Source: Thermomicrobiales bacterium
Lineage (GTDB): Bacteria; Chloroflexota; Chloroflexia; Thermomicrobiales; UBA6265
NCBI GenBank assembly: GCA_030447415.1
Contig: JAUJOZ010000022.1
Location: 1-47,986, forward strand
Direction of reading: 5' to 3'
Length of the DNA stretch: 47,986 nucleotides
Shown: one piece after another, positions 10,346 to 19,898 of the stretch
Layout: every line of letters begins with the position of its first letter
Numbering within the stretch: the stretch's first letter is position 1
The notes under the pieces: generated by a model
The model's input: only the letters and a program-made list of their open reading frames with translations
Told to the model about the DNA's origin: nothing
The model's database searches: none
Translations under genes and position numbers: made by a program

Positions 10346-11883
10346 CCCATCTCCGTCCGAGCGCGATCGCGCGGCCCGATGAGTGTCCGCGTGCCGACGG
10401 CAGCGCCGGTTCGAGGCTCGCAGGCATCACCAACGAGGTTGCCATCCGCGTCCCGCTGGTCTGGATTGGGCACGAAGGGGCAGTTGTCGTTGTCGTCGGG
10501 GAAGCCGTCCTCGTCGGTGTCGACGGGCGGCTCCCCGGTTCCGCCGTCACCCCCTCCGCAGTCCACTTGACCAAGGAACGCGAGCCGAATGGCCGTTCCC
10601 CCTGGCGAGCACACCTCGGGGTCGCACTCGTCGCCCAAACCATCGAGGTCGGAATCGAACTGCGCGGGGTTGGGGTCGGACTGGCAGTTATCAATGCTGT
10701 CCGGACTACCGTCACCGTCGCGGTCCGGGGGCGTCGGTATTGGCGTTGGCGGAACAATGACCTCGGTGCTGCCATTCTGGTCCGAGCCGGCATTCTCCGC
10801 CGCGGCGACGGGCGGAGCTGACGGGATGACCGCCCGCACGGGAAGTTGATCTGGGTCGTACGGGCAACTCAGCCACGCGTCGGTCGCCCAACCCACACTC
10901 CCGGAAGCGGTCGCGCCGAAGAGCCAGTCCCCACCTTCGCTCCGCTCGGAGGGGCTAAACTCCTCGCCCGGTCGCATCAATTCCCGACTCAGATACGTGA
11001 TGTCGGGTCCCTCGCGTAGATTCAACCCGTTGACGGTCGTGACCCGGCACGCGGCGAAGACGTCCTCGTCGTCGAGATGGCCGTTCGTCAGGTCGTCGAT
11101 CGAGGGGAGCCGCTCCTCGAGCCCGGACTCTGCCACGGAGCGCGTCGCCGGTCGCGGCGGCACCGGTGGTTCATTCGGTTCGACCCATGTCTGGGACCCG
11201 GCGCGAACGGAGACTGTTTCGTCCGCGCCGACGACGTCCAGGTCGCTGTCGACCGCGACGACCCACGTCACCTCCTCGGGATCGGAATAGACGAAGAACC
11301 TACCGCCATTTGCGAGGATTCGCGCTTCGTTCGTTTCAACCTCGACGCCGGGCGGTTGCTCGTCCTCACCTGAGGGCGCGTCGCCACTCCGTTCCTCATC
11401 GTCCGGCGTGGGCGCATCGACGTTCAGCGTCCCGCGACCGAGGAGCCCGCGGTGATAGCTGGTTGATCCGTCGGTCGTGTCGGCCGCCAACGAGAGCAGA
11501 GAGTCATGGAAGATGGTGAGACGAATGCGCCCGTCGCGCTCCAGCACGGCCCGTCCGTCCTCGTCGACCTCGATCGTGTCCCCTTCGCCGATTGAGCGCC
11601 GCTGGCCTTCCGGTACCCGCCCGCCGCAGTTTTCACCGAGCTTGGCGCGCCGAGGCGTCACGACGACCTCGTCGACCTCCGCGAGCACCTCCGCGGAGCC
11701 GAGCGGCTCCGCGCATCCATCATCGGCCACCATTCTCCGAACGTCGATGGCCGACCCCTGCCAGAGGCTGGAGTCGGGCGCGCCGAGCAACGTTCCGGTC
11801 TGGTACGCCAGAATGCCAACGGCGAGCGACGACATAGCCGCCACCCGGATCCACCAACCGGAGCGCGGGTTGCCTCTAGTCAT
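10342..11883 (-). CDS. membrane-anchored FecR-like protein with SH3-type domain and thrombospondin-3-like repeats
   Basis: A 513-residue protein. An uncleaved signal or anchor helix lies at about residues 10-28 ([20 protein letters not shown]). A FecR-like domain follows ([36 protein letters not shown]), then [20 protein letters not shown]. An SH3b-like domain is at about 285-350 ([22 protein letters not shown]). The C-terminus has calcium-binding thrombospondin type-3-like repeats: [53 protein letters not shown]. The ATG at 11881-11883 overlaps the nSTAND stop by eight bases, which fixes the start. Most of the protein should be outside the cytoplasm, so it may sense or bind at the cell surface. 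FecR domains normally regulate ECF sigma factors, but no sigma gene is here. Confidence 0.8.
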   Translation of the reverse strand: MTRGNPRSGWWIRVAAMSSLAVGILAYQTGTLLGAPDSSLWQGSAIDVRRMVADDGCAEPLGSAEVLAEVDEVVVTPRRAKLGENCGGRVPEGQRRSIGEGDTIEVDEDGRAVLERDGRIRLTIFHDSLLSLAADTTDGSTSYHRGLLGRGTLNVDAPTPDDEERSGDAPSGEDEQPPGVEVETNEARILANGGRFFVYSDPEEVTWVVAVDSDLDVVGADETVSVRAGSQTWVEPNEPPVPPRPATRSVAESGLEERLPSIDDLTNGHLDDEDVFAACRVTTVNGLNLREGPDITYLSRELMRPGEEFSPSERSEGGDWLFGATASGSVGWATDAWLSCPYDPDQLPVRAVIPSAPPVAAAENAGSDQNGSTEVIVPPTPIPTPPDRDGDGSPDSIDNCQSDPNPAQFDSDLDGLGDECDPEVCSPGGTAIRLAFLGQVDCGGGDGGTGEPPVDTDEDGFPDDNDNCPFVPNPDQRDADGNLVGDACEPRTGAAVGTRTLIGPRDRARTEMG

Positions 11884-14800
11884 CGCGCGTTCTCCTGTCC
11901 GCGAGCACCGAGTAGGACGCGTCCGTGGTGGTCGTTCCGCGATCCTCCGGCGAACCACTGCACGTCGGTTCGTCGGCGGCGTCCTGGATGAACTGGTCTC
12001 GCTCCTCGATGGTCAAGTCCCGCCATAGCCGTTGGCAGATGAGGTTCTTTAGGTCTTCGGGGTGTACCAGCCAGACACGAACCAGGCGGTCGTCCCCCGC
12101 CGAGGCCAATGTGCGGCCGTCGGCTGGGAACGCGATGGCGCGGACACGACCGGCATGCCCGGCAAGAACGCTGGGCAACTCGGCGGACGAGCCATCTGCC
12201 GCCAGAGCCCACACGGACACGGCGCCGTTCCGGTGGCCCGCGGCTAGCGTGCTGCCGTCGCCGTTGAAGGCCACCGCCGTGACCGACGACCTCGGACCGG
12301 GCAGGATGATTGGCTCGCTGGCTTGCTCGTCCACCGACCACATCCGCACTGCGCCATCGGTGCTGCCGACGGCCAGGGTGGCGCCATTCGCGGCATCCGG
12401 GTAAAACGCGATCGCGGTGACCGGGTCGGTTGCCAACCCGTCCTCGTCAACCAATGTCGTGGCCCGTTTCATCAGGTCGGTCGTGTCCCACATGAGGACG
12501 CCGCCTCGGTCGCAGCCGCCGGTCCCTCCGCCGGTTCGCACGCAGCCGCCGGCCGCCAGGATGGCGCTGTCCGGGCTGAACGCGACCGACTGGATCGTGC
12601 CTCCGTCGCTCCGCAAGACCGTCGGTTCGCCGGATCCATCGGCGTTCCACACCGATACCGTGCCAGAGATCCGGTCTCCACCTCCCGCAGCCAGCCAGCG
12701 GCCATCTGCGCTATAGGCCAGCGATGTGACCGCTCCCGCTCCAGCCAGGACACGCGGCGGCGCGCTCCGCTGGGTGACCGCCCACAGCAGGACGGTGCCA
12801 TCCTGGCTGCCGGAGGCAATGGTCGTTCCCTTGGGGTTGGCCACCACCGCGGTGATTGCCGCCGAGTGGCCCGCCAAAGGAGTCGCGGCCGCATCCGGAT
12901 CATTCGGGTCCCATAACAAGAGCCGTCCGTCAAGGTCCCCGAGGCCAGCAGCAGGCTGTCGCGGCCGTATGCGACCGCGGAAGTCGCCCCGCCGTGGCCG
13001 CGAAGGACGGCGGGTGTCGGCGGCTCCGCGATCTCCCACACCCGCACGGTCTTGTCGCCGCCTCCGGTGGCCAACGTGCGGCCCTCAGCGCCGAACGCGA
13101 GAGACGTGACAATGCCGTCGTGACCGTGCAGCCGCGCGCCAACCTTTCGCTCCCTGAGATCCCAGAGCCACGTGTTGCCGCTGGTGCCGTGAGCCGCCGC
13201 TAGGCGCGTTCCATCCGGAGTGAACGTGACGGCAACGACCGATGCCGAGTCCTCAGGGTTCATCAGCACGTCCGGCTCCGTCCAAGCCCCGTTCCTCCAG
13301 TAGCGCACCACGCCGTCACTACCGCCGGCCGCGAGGTGGCCGTCTGCGCTGAAGGCCACCGATTCGAACGTCACCGTCGGCACGGTTAGATCGGTTGGCG
13401 GTGCGGTCGGTAGATCCAGGTCCCACAGTTGGAGACTGCTCGTCCCGAAGCCGGCCGCCGCGAGCGCTCGTGTGGCCGGATCGAACGCGAGGGATTCGAT
13501 CGCGCTTGCCCCGCTGATGAGCGAGGTCGGCGGCTCCTCGACGTTTGCCAGGTCCCAAACGAGGACGGCGCCATTGTTGCCGCCCGCGGCCAGCTGCAGC
13601 CCGTCTGGGCTGAAGGCGACCGAGGCGACTTGGAATCCAACCCAAAACGTTTGTCCGGTGGTCCCGGCGGGGGCGTTCATGTCCCAAAGCCGCACGGCCC
13701 CATCACGACCACCCGACGCGAGGCGATCCCCCGCGGGGCTGAAGGCGACCGACTTCACCCAGTCGTGGGCGGGCCATTCGGCGACCGTGGCCCCGGACTC
13801 CGCCATGGTCCACCGCCGAACAACACCGTCCCGGCGTCCCGTCACGAGGGTCTGGCCGTCGCCGCTGAATGCCACCGCGTCTACCGCGGCCCCGGCCTCG
13901 AGGATGTTGGCAAAGTTCGGCTCCGCAAGCACGGCCCGAAGCGCTTCATCGACCGCCCCCCGCGCTGCCCCCGTGGTGCCTCCGTTGAGCCGGTACGCTT
14001 CAAGCGCGGACAGGGCCGCCTGTTCGTCCTGATGGAGTGAAAGCTGCAGTCTCGCTTCGTTCGCGAGCGCAACGGTCATCGCCACGCGCTCCGTCAGATC
14101 GCCCCGCGCCCTCTCCGCTTCTGCCTCCGCCCGTCCAAAGAGCGCCACCATGAGGGCCGCCACCGCGACGGCAGCGAGCAGCCCGGCCACCATGAACCAG
14201 ACCCGCTGGCGAGCCGCGGCTCGCGCCTGCTCACGCGCCCGCTGCGCCTCGGCCGTCGCTAGCGCCCGTGCCTGCTCCAGCTCGCGCTCCCGCGCCGCCT
14301 CCTCTCGCCGGTGCGCCTCCTCCGTGGCTTCTCGACTCGCGTGGACCAGCGCCGGTAGTGCTTCGCCGGGGCCGAGGTCCGCCGCGTCCGGTCCCTCCAG
14401 CCACCGCTCCGCCTCAGCCAGTTCGACCTCGTCCAATAGCCCAGCGGCACCCCGCCCAAGCCGCACCCACTCCGCCGCCTTAGCTTCCAACCGCCGCCGC
14501 GTCTGCTCCGCCTCGCGCCGCTCCGTCAGCCACCGCTCGAACCGCGGCCACCCCCGGATCAGCGCCTCGTGGGCGACATCGACGGTGCGCCCGCCTCCCT
14601 CGTCCCCACCCAGCGTCAGCAGGCGGTGGTCGGCCAGCTGTCCCAGCATTGCGTCGAACAGCGCCGCGTCGTCGGTCGCCTCCCGCAGCGCTGCGACCGG
14701 CTGTTGGCGGCGGGTGTCCGCCCGCCCCTCACCGATTTGCACCAGTCGCAGCAGGATGCGGCGGGCGATCCTCTGCTGCGCCTCCGACAACTCTGCCAAG

Positions 14801-16068
14801 GCGCCGTCGGCGCGGCGCGCCATCGCCACCTGTAGACCCGTCCGCCCCGCAGCCGATGTCGGACCATACGCGCGGCGTGGCAACACCAGCGCCTCGTATG
14901 CGCTGAGCGGTAGGAAGTGACGCTCCAACCGCTCCCAGAGCAGCACCAGCGTCTCCTGCACCAGCGGCAGTACCCCCGGCTCCCCCGCCGCGTCGGCCAC
15001 CAACCGCTCCACCAATGCCGCCTCGACGTAGACCCCGATCTCCTCCGCCGGCCGCAAGATCGCCTGCCGCAGTCCGGTCTCTCCTAATGGCAGCACCTCG
15101 AGCCGCTGCGCCTCGACGTAGCGCCACAACGTCGATCCCATCAGCTCTGGGTAGAAGTCCGCGCGCGCCGTCAAGAGCAAGAAGCAGTCTGGCGCGTCCG
15201 CCAGCGCCCGCAGTGCTGCCTCGAAACGCGGCCGGTCCCCACCTCCGACCGTGAACAGCTCTTCGAACTGGTCAACGATCAGAAGCAACCGCCGCGCCTC
15301 GGACTCCTCGGCCAGCACCCGCGCCACCGTCCTGGGAACGTCCTCGACCGACCCTCCCAGCGCCGCCTCCAGCGTGGCCATCGGCGTCGCCCCAGGTCGG
15401 AACGACCGCACGAGCCACTCCCCGTGCCCGAACAGCGCACTCCGGCGCAGCGCTGGCACCAGACCGGCGAAAACGAGCGACAACTTTCCGCTCCCCGATG
15501 GCCCGATGATCGTCAGGAACGGGTGCGCCCGCAGGCACCCGACCGCGCCCCGTATCTCCTCGTCGCGCCCAAAGAACCGCTCGCTGTCCTCCTCCGCGAA
15601 CGCCACCATCCCGGGGTACGGGCACGCTGGTCGCTCCGCCGCCTCCGGTCCCGGCACCGGCCGCTTCAGGGCGGCGCAGAGCCGAACCGTAACGTTCGGC
15701 CAGTCTTCCGGATTCGTCGCGTCGAGCGCAGTCAGGAACGCCAGTCGTGGCGGCAAGTCGACTGGGCAGAGGACCAGGGGAATCACCGGCCATGTGGCCG
15801 TCTCCATCCCGTACGTCTGCGCCAGCAGGTCGCCGAACCGGCTAAACCCGTCGGCCAGGTACGCGGGCGACAGCACCAGGAGCGTGCGCGCGCTCTGCTG
15901 CACCGCCTCTTCGAACTCCGCCAGCCGCGGCGCGCCGACGTCGAACGCGGCTTCGGTGTGGCACCGCACGCCCGCGTCCGCCAGGGCATCCAGCAGATAG
16001 CCTTCAACTCACGCGCTGTCCGCCTCCGCATAGGAGACAAACAGGTCGTGCGTGGACCGTTCCGCCAT
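11876..16068 (-). CDS. TIR-nSTAND-WD40 signalling protein, with one frameshift and an early in-frame TGA
   Basis: About 1,397 codons. Domains in order: TIR (about 8-130; [13 protein letters not shown], then [20 protein letters not shown]); nSTAND NTPase starting [20 protein letters not shown], with Walker [10 protein letters not shown] and Walker [13 protein letters not shown]; a charged helical linker; a membrane helix at about 620-642; fourteen WD40 repeats (about 730-1350), enough for two seven-bladed propellers; and a C-terminal [18 protein letters not shown] tail common in this family. Oddities: codon 20 is TGA where relatives have tryptophan; the Walker A Ser/Thr is Leu; and the frame changes near 12,933 in repeat 8. 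It heads the operon with the FecR-like, TIR and SLATT genes and is presumably the sensor that oligomerises on a trigger. Confidence 0.82.
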
Positions 16069-16354
16069 ACGGGTTTCCACCATCGCTCGGAATCGTCGGC
16101 GGACAATTCCAGACGGCTGAAGGCCACGCCCAGAGTGTGAACTTCACTGTGTCCTCAGGTTGTACCACGAGCGCACGACCTTGGGAAGCGGCGTGTGGTA
16201 GGCGTGCATCTCGGCGCGGGAGACCCAACGAGAGGACGGTGCCGACGTCTTCACCGGAGCGTTGGTCCCGGTTAGCTCTGGTGAGGGCGACCGTCGGACC
16301 ACACTCGGCACAGGAGTCGTCGTCCGGCACCAAGGGCCGGTCGGTATTGTCTGA
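16069..16354. other. spacer between nSTAND operon and integrase pseudogene
   Basis: No gene recognised. It should hold the promoter of the minus-strand nSTAND operon and the missing N-terminus of the integrase, but I see no strong -35/-10 pair. Confidence 0.35.
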
Positions 16355-17182
16355 CCGGTCCCGCTCCCGAACGGCAAGCGGAAGGCGATCGACGGCACAC
16401 CGTGGCAAGAGGTTAAGAACAAGCTCCGGGCGGCGCCGAGCGTCCAGGAAAACGGCTTGGACTTGAGCGCACCCCCGCAAACAGGTGAACGCTTCCTCAC
16501 CGAGTGGTTGGAGAGCACGGCGAGGTTGACGATTCGGCCCAAGATGCACCACAGCGATGTCCAGCTGATCCGCCTGCACATCGTTTCGGCGCTCGGGCGC
16601 GTCCAGAGAGTAAAGCTCACCGCGCAATACTTCGAATGGATGATGGCCGACATGACGGCCCGGGGGTTGTCGCAGCCCACCGTCCAGTGCGCGCGGGCGG
16701 TGCTGCGCCGGGCGCTCAGATACACGCTGAAGGGACGGCTCGTCGCGCGGAACGTCGCGATGCTCGTCGACCGGTGTCGCCCCGTCCAACACGAGACCCG
16801 ATTCCTCCTGCCGGCTCAGGCACGGGCGCACCTGGCGACCGTGGGGGGCGACCGCCTGGAGGCGCTCTAATCCGTTGCGCTTACCCTCGGACTCCGGCAT
16901 GGTGATTCATTGGGCATTCGCTCGCGGGACCTCGACCTCAAGGCAAGGACTCTCTCGGTGCCCACGGCGCTGCCGCGGGTCAACAGGAAGCTTCGGCTGG
17001 TCGAGCCCACGGCCAAGCGGAACCGTCGCACGCTGCCGCTCCCTCCAACCGTCCTAGCCGCCCTAACGGAGCATCGCCATCAACAATTCACAGAGCGGCT
17101 CGAAGTCCGTCCACGCTGTGACGGTTCGTGTGACCCAGCGGTTGCTCGGCGCCGCCAGCGACGTCACACTCGTCCTGTGTGA
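16355..17182 (+). pseudogene. tyrosine recombinase/phage-type integrase, nonsense-mutated and truncated
   Basis: The frame reads KAIDGTPWQEVKNKLR, the end of an Arm DNA-binding domain, then GLDLSAPPQTGERFLTEWLE and the SAM-like core-binding domain (LIRLHIVSALGRV, MMADMTARGLS, ARAVLRRALRYTL). The catalytic domain begins RFLLPAQARAHLATV and includes VALTLGLRHGDSLG, with the first catalytic arginine. A TAA stop at 16868-16870 interrupts this frame, and reading continues in the same frame, so it is a base change and not an indel. The HxxR and the tyrosine nucleophile are absent because the frame ends in unrelated sequence. It cannot be active. It lies at the right edge of the TIR/nSTAND island and may be the remains of its integrase. 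Confidence 0.8.
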
Positions 17183-17192
17183 CGCGATTTCT
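17162..17192 (+). terminator. hairpin with T-rich tail after the integrase pseudogene
   Basis: CGTCACAC (17162-17169) and GTGTGACG (17177-17184) form a perfect eight-base stem with a seven-base loop, followed by CGATTTCTT. The stem and T-rich tail fit a rho-independent terminator; the tail is weak. It sits 85 bases before the SelA-like gene. Confidence 0.4.
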
Positions 17193-17277
17193 TACCACCG
17201 CACAGGTGGCCAGGCCTGACTCCGGCCCCGGCGGCCGAGGCATCCGGCATTGGGGTTATGCGGGGGACGGTGGAGCG

Positions 17278-18425
17278 ATGGGCACGTCGATCTTCGACGA
17301 GCTGGGCGCGAAAGCGGTCATCAACGCGCGCGGGGCCTATTCGATGCTAGGCGGCTCGGTCTTCTCGCCGGGCGTCTGGGCCGCGATGGAAGCGGCGGCT
17401 CGCTCCTACGTCGACATGGCCGACCTGCTCGATGCCTCGGGCCGGGTCATGGCCGGGTTACTTGGCACCGAGGCGGCGCTGGCGACGCCCGGCGTGGCGG
17501 CGGCCCTGGCGCTCGCTTCAGCGGCGTTCGTCGCTGAGGGAGATGGACCGAAGCTGGAGCGGTTGCCGGACGTGTCCGGGATGAAGACCGACATCGTCAT
17601 CCAGCGCCGGCACCGCTACCGCTACGACCGCACCTTCGGCTCTCAGGCGCCCGGCTGGTCGATGTCGGCGACGAGGACGGCACGTCCGCCGACCAACTCG
17701 CGGCGGCGCTCGGCCCGCGGCCGGCGGCGACCTGCGTCCCCCCCCACCCCGCCGGCGCCCCCGCCACCGGCTCCCGGGCCCCCGTGAGCGGCACCCCCCC
17801 GCGGCGGGGTGTCCCCGTCCTGGTGGACGCGGCCTACCTCGCCTACCCGATCGAGCGTGTGCTGGGGCTGGCCCGATGTGGCGCGGACATCGTCTGCTTC
17901 AGCGCGAAGTACCGGGGGGGGCCGAACGCGGGGGGGATCGTCTGCGGCCGGAAGACCTGGGTCGATGCCATCTCCTGTGCTGGGTTCGCGAGCTTCGAGC
18001 TCGGTCAGCACCGCGTCTTCGGTCGTCCCTACAAACTCGACCGGCACACCGTCGTGGGCGTCGTGGCGGCGCTACAGGAGTGGCTGGAGATGGACCACGA
18101 CGCCCGACATGACAGGTACGCAGGCAAGGTCCGAGTGATGATCCGGGCGCTGGGCGGCATCCCGGGGATCGAACTGACGCCCTGCCGTTTTCCCCTGGAG
18201 GACACACCGCTACCCGAGCCAATCAATTGCCTGCAGGTCCGGATCACGCCGGTGACCGGCACGACCGCCCGCCAGGTGAGCGACGGGCTCTGGGCGCTGA
18301 ACCCGGCGATTGCGCTCCACGTGCGGGACGACGCCCTCCTGGCTGTCGTCGAGACGCTGGCGGATGGCGAGGAGGAGATCGTGGCAGGACGGATCCGTGA
18401 CGCGCTCGTGCCGCGACGCGGATGA
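17278..18425 (+). CDS. SelA/DgaE-like PLP-dependent enzyme, one frameshift
   Basis: A fold-type I PLP protein of about 382 codons in the family that includes selenocysteine synthase SelA and D-glucosaminate-6-phosphate ammonia-lyase. The start ATG at 17278 has a GGTGGAG site. Marks are IFDELGAKAVINARGAYSML (family start), ATPGVAAALALASAAFVAEG, MKTDIVIQRRHRYRYDRTF, then after a frame change near 17,638 RLSGARLVDVGDEDG, VPVLVDAAYLAYP, and the PLP-lysine region DIVCFSAKYRGGPNAGG. The C-terminal domain runs to VRDDALLAVVETL. True SelA acts on seryl-tRNA, but this short form lacks SelA's N-terminal RNA-binding domain, so an amino acid or sugar-acid lyase or racemase is more likely. No SelB or SelD is nearby. 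Confidence 0.75.
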
Positions 18426-18428
18426 CGA

Positions 18429-18446
18429 GTCGACACCGGTGTCGAC
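18429..18446. terminator. perfect 18-base palindrome just after the SelA-like gene
   Basis: GTCGACACCGGTGTCGAC starts four bases after the stop codon and can fold into a seven-base stem with a CCGG loop. There is no T run, so it may be a weak terminator hairpin or a protein-binding site. Confidence 0.3.
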
Positions 18447-18559
18447 CGCTGAATGAGGAGATATAGCCGCTCTGGCTAGTTGGGGGGGTTGAGACGCCCT
18501 CGGGTATGCTGAAAAACGAATGTTTGTGAGACGCCAAGATTCACCGGTCGGTCCACGTC

Positions 18560-19078
18560 GACCGTCGAGCAGGGACCGGGTGGATCTGGCGCCGACGAGC
18601 AGGGCGAGCAGATTGCGCCGTCTCGCGAGGCGACGCGCGTCATTGATCCCCCGTAAAAGCGGTCGACCACGCTCCGGCGGCCATAGCGATCCTGCTGGAC
18701 GTGCACCAAGGCCGCGTTCCTGGTCAGGACCCGGACCCAGGCGGGTGCTGTGTTGTTCAAGCCGCCCCGCCCGTCTCGCCAGGCGCCGGGCAGCGCGAGG
18801 TGGAAGAGTGGCCAGTGCTCTGGATCTTCGAACGCCACGCGGCGAGTCGGTCCTTTGGCACGGCGTGCGTCTCGTCGCGGACCGATGCAACGACCAAGCG
18901 TGCCACCCCGAGCGGGTTGTCGTCCTCGTCCGCGGCCCGGTCCTCGTCCGGGTCGACGGCATCGGCGTTGGTGGGCAGGTCCAGGAGGTCAGCCACGAGG
19001 TCTTTGAGGGCGTCGGCCGCGTCCCAGACCTTGGCGACCCAGGCCGCCTCGCGCGCGAGCTCAACGCAATTCGGAGCG
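18560..19078 (-). repeat. degraded direct-repeat copy A (matches about 21,985-22,510)
   Basis: This segment resembles 21,985-22,510 in the same orientation over the whole gene and beyond its 3' end. Shared stretches include TCGAGCAGGGACCG, GCGACGCGCGTCAT, and GGTCAGGACCCGGACCCAG. The two copies flank the DUF1801, pentapeptide and membrane-protein genes. Exact borders need an alignment. Confidence 0.6.
18640..19078 (-). pseudogene. decayed paralogue of the gene at 22,094-22,546
   Basis: Read on the minus strand, it shows ELAREAAWVAKVWDAADALK, DLVADLLDLPTNADAVD, DEDDNPLGVARLVVASVRDE, and after one frame change near 18,838 FEDPEHWPLFHLALPGAWRD, then WVRVLTRNAALVHVQQDRYG. Each piece aligns with the intact copy at 22.1-22.5 kb. 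The N-terminal start codon is missing, and the stop used by the intact copy has been lost, so this copy is probably not functional. The family itself is not one I recognise. It runs directly into the stop of the DUF1801 gene (19,081). Confidence 0.65.
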
Positions 19079-19080
19079 TG

Positions 19081-19446
19081 TTAGCCCACCGCTCTCTTCA
19101 CGAGCGCGCCGATGCGTGCCTCTTCGGCGGCGGTCATCTCCGTCAGCGCGAAGGCGATCGGCCAGAGGGCGCCTTCGTCGAGGTTCGCCGCGTCGTTGAA
19201 GCCGAGCGTCATGTACCGCTCTTTGAACTTGTCCCCGCCGCGGAAGAAGCAGACGACCTTGCCGTCCTTGGCATACGCGGGCATCCCGTACCAGAGTCTC
19301 GGCGAGAGGACCGGCGCGCTGGCGGTGATGACCGCATGGAGCCGCTCGCCCATGGCGTTGTAGGGTGCCGGCATCGCGGCGATCGCCGCGAGCACCGCAG
19401 CCTCGTCGTGGGCCTTCTTGGCCGCCTTTTTGTCGACGGGGTGCAT
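19081..19446 (-). CDS. DUF1801 (YdhG-like) protein
   Basis: A 121-residue soluble protein of the DUF1801 family (YdhG/YjbR-like fold, the group that includes the Bacillus frataxin-like Fra). Typical features are [56 protein letters not shown], and a C-terminal helical end ([12 protein letters not shown]). The start [15 protein letters not shown] is chosen because AAAGGA lies at the right distance upstream; an ATG ten codons earlier has no such site. Members are small and mostly without known function. It lies between the two direct repeats and is divergent from the pentapeptide gene. Confidence 0.75.
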   Translation of the reverse strand: MHPVDKKAAKKAHDEAAVLAAIAAMPAPYNAMGERLHAVITASAPVLSPRLWYGMPAYAKDGKVVCFFRGGDKFKERYMTLGFNDAANLDEGALWPIAFALTEMTAAEEARIGALVKRAVG

Positions 19447-19898
19447 CGAGGATTCCTTTCCATGAACCGGTTGCAAAACTCCTGTTCTTCTCGATCCACA
19501 AAAAAAGACAGGAGAACCTTCCGTTCCGACGCAACAAGGAGGTGGTGCTACGGCCCACGGGCCATTCTACCGGCGTGTTGTCGGTTGCTCAACGGGAGTG
19601 CGTTGCGGCACGGCTGCCCCGACCGCACGCTCCCGCGCGGCCCCCACCGGAGGGGCCCCGTTTTCTCGACCGTAGGTGCCCCCAGCAGGAGGTGGCGCGG
19701 CGCTCCGGTGTGTCGAGGGTCACCATTGCCCGGCGGTTTCGCGGCGGGTTAGGAGACGGCGCTTCGCTCTCGGAGCGAGGCGAGTGGACGCGGCCTGAGT
19801 ACCGTGGCACAAACGGCCGTTTGCGGGACGAAGCGGACAGCTCAGCGGGTGGGACAATACGGGCGTAGGGCCGCCCGGCTGGGGACGCGGAGGCGGAC
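19447..19898. other. divergent spacer between DUF1801 and pentapeptide genes
   Basis: No gene is supported here; one open frame with a helix-turn-helix-like VSRVTIARRF stretch has no start or family match. CTCCTGT (19479-19485) and ACAGGAG (19508-19514) form an inverted repeat around an A-rich tract in the DUF1801 leader. GGCCCC/GGGGCC (19639-19657) followed by CCGTTTTCT is a terminator-like hairpin with no obvious gene before it. Confidence 0.35.

Noticed and set aside
14150..15999. Long plus-strand open frames inside the nSTAND gene
   Set aside because: Serine, arginine and alanine-rich shadows of a high-GC gene on the other strand.
16009..16011. Selenocysteine or TGA-as-tryptophan recoding in the nSTAND gene
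   Set aside because: No SECIS-like hairpin was noticed, the SelA-like gene nearby is a PLP enzyme without the RNA-binding domain, and other genes use TGA as a stop.
16144..16725. Minus-strand open frame ending in YHTPLPKVVRSWYNLRT
   Set aside because: Opposite the integrase pseudogene; the end looks slightly transposon-like, but no domain can be named.
18520..19752. 410-codon plus-strand open frame
   Set aside because: It runs opposite the decayed paralogue and the DUF1801 gene; its composition is arginine-rich shadow sequence.
19365..19868. Plus-strand frame with an HTH-like VSRVTIARRF
   Set aside because: No ribosome site, no further domain, and it begins opposite DUF1801.
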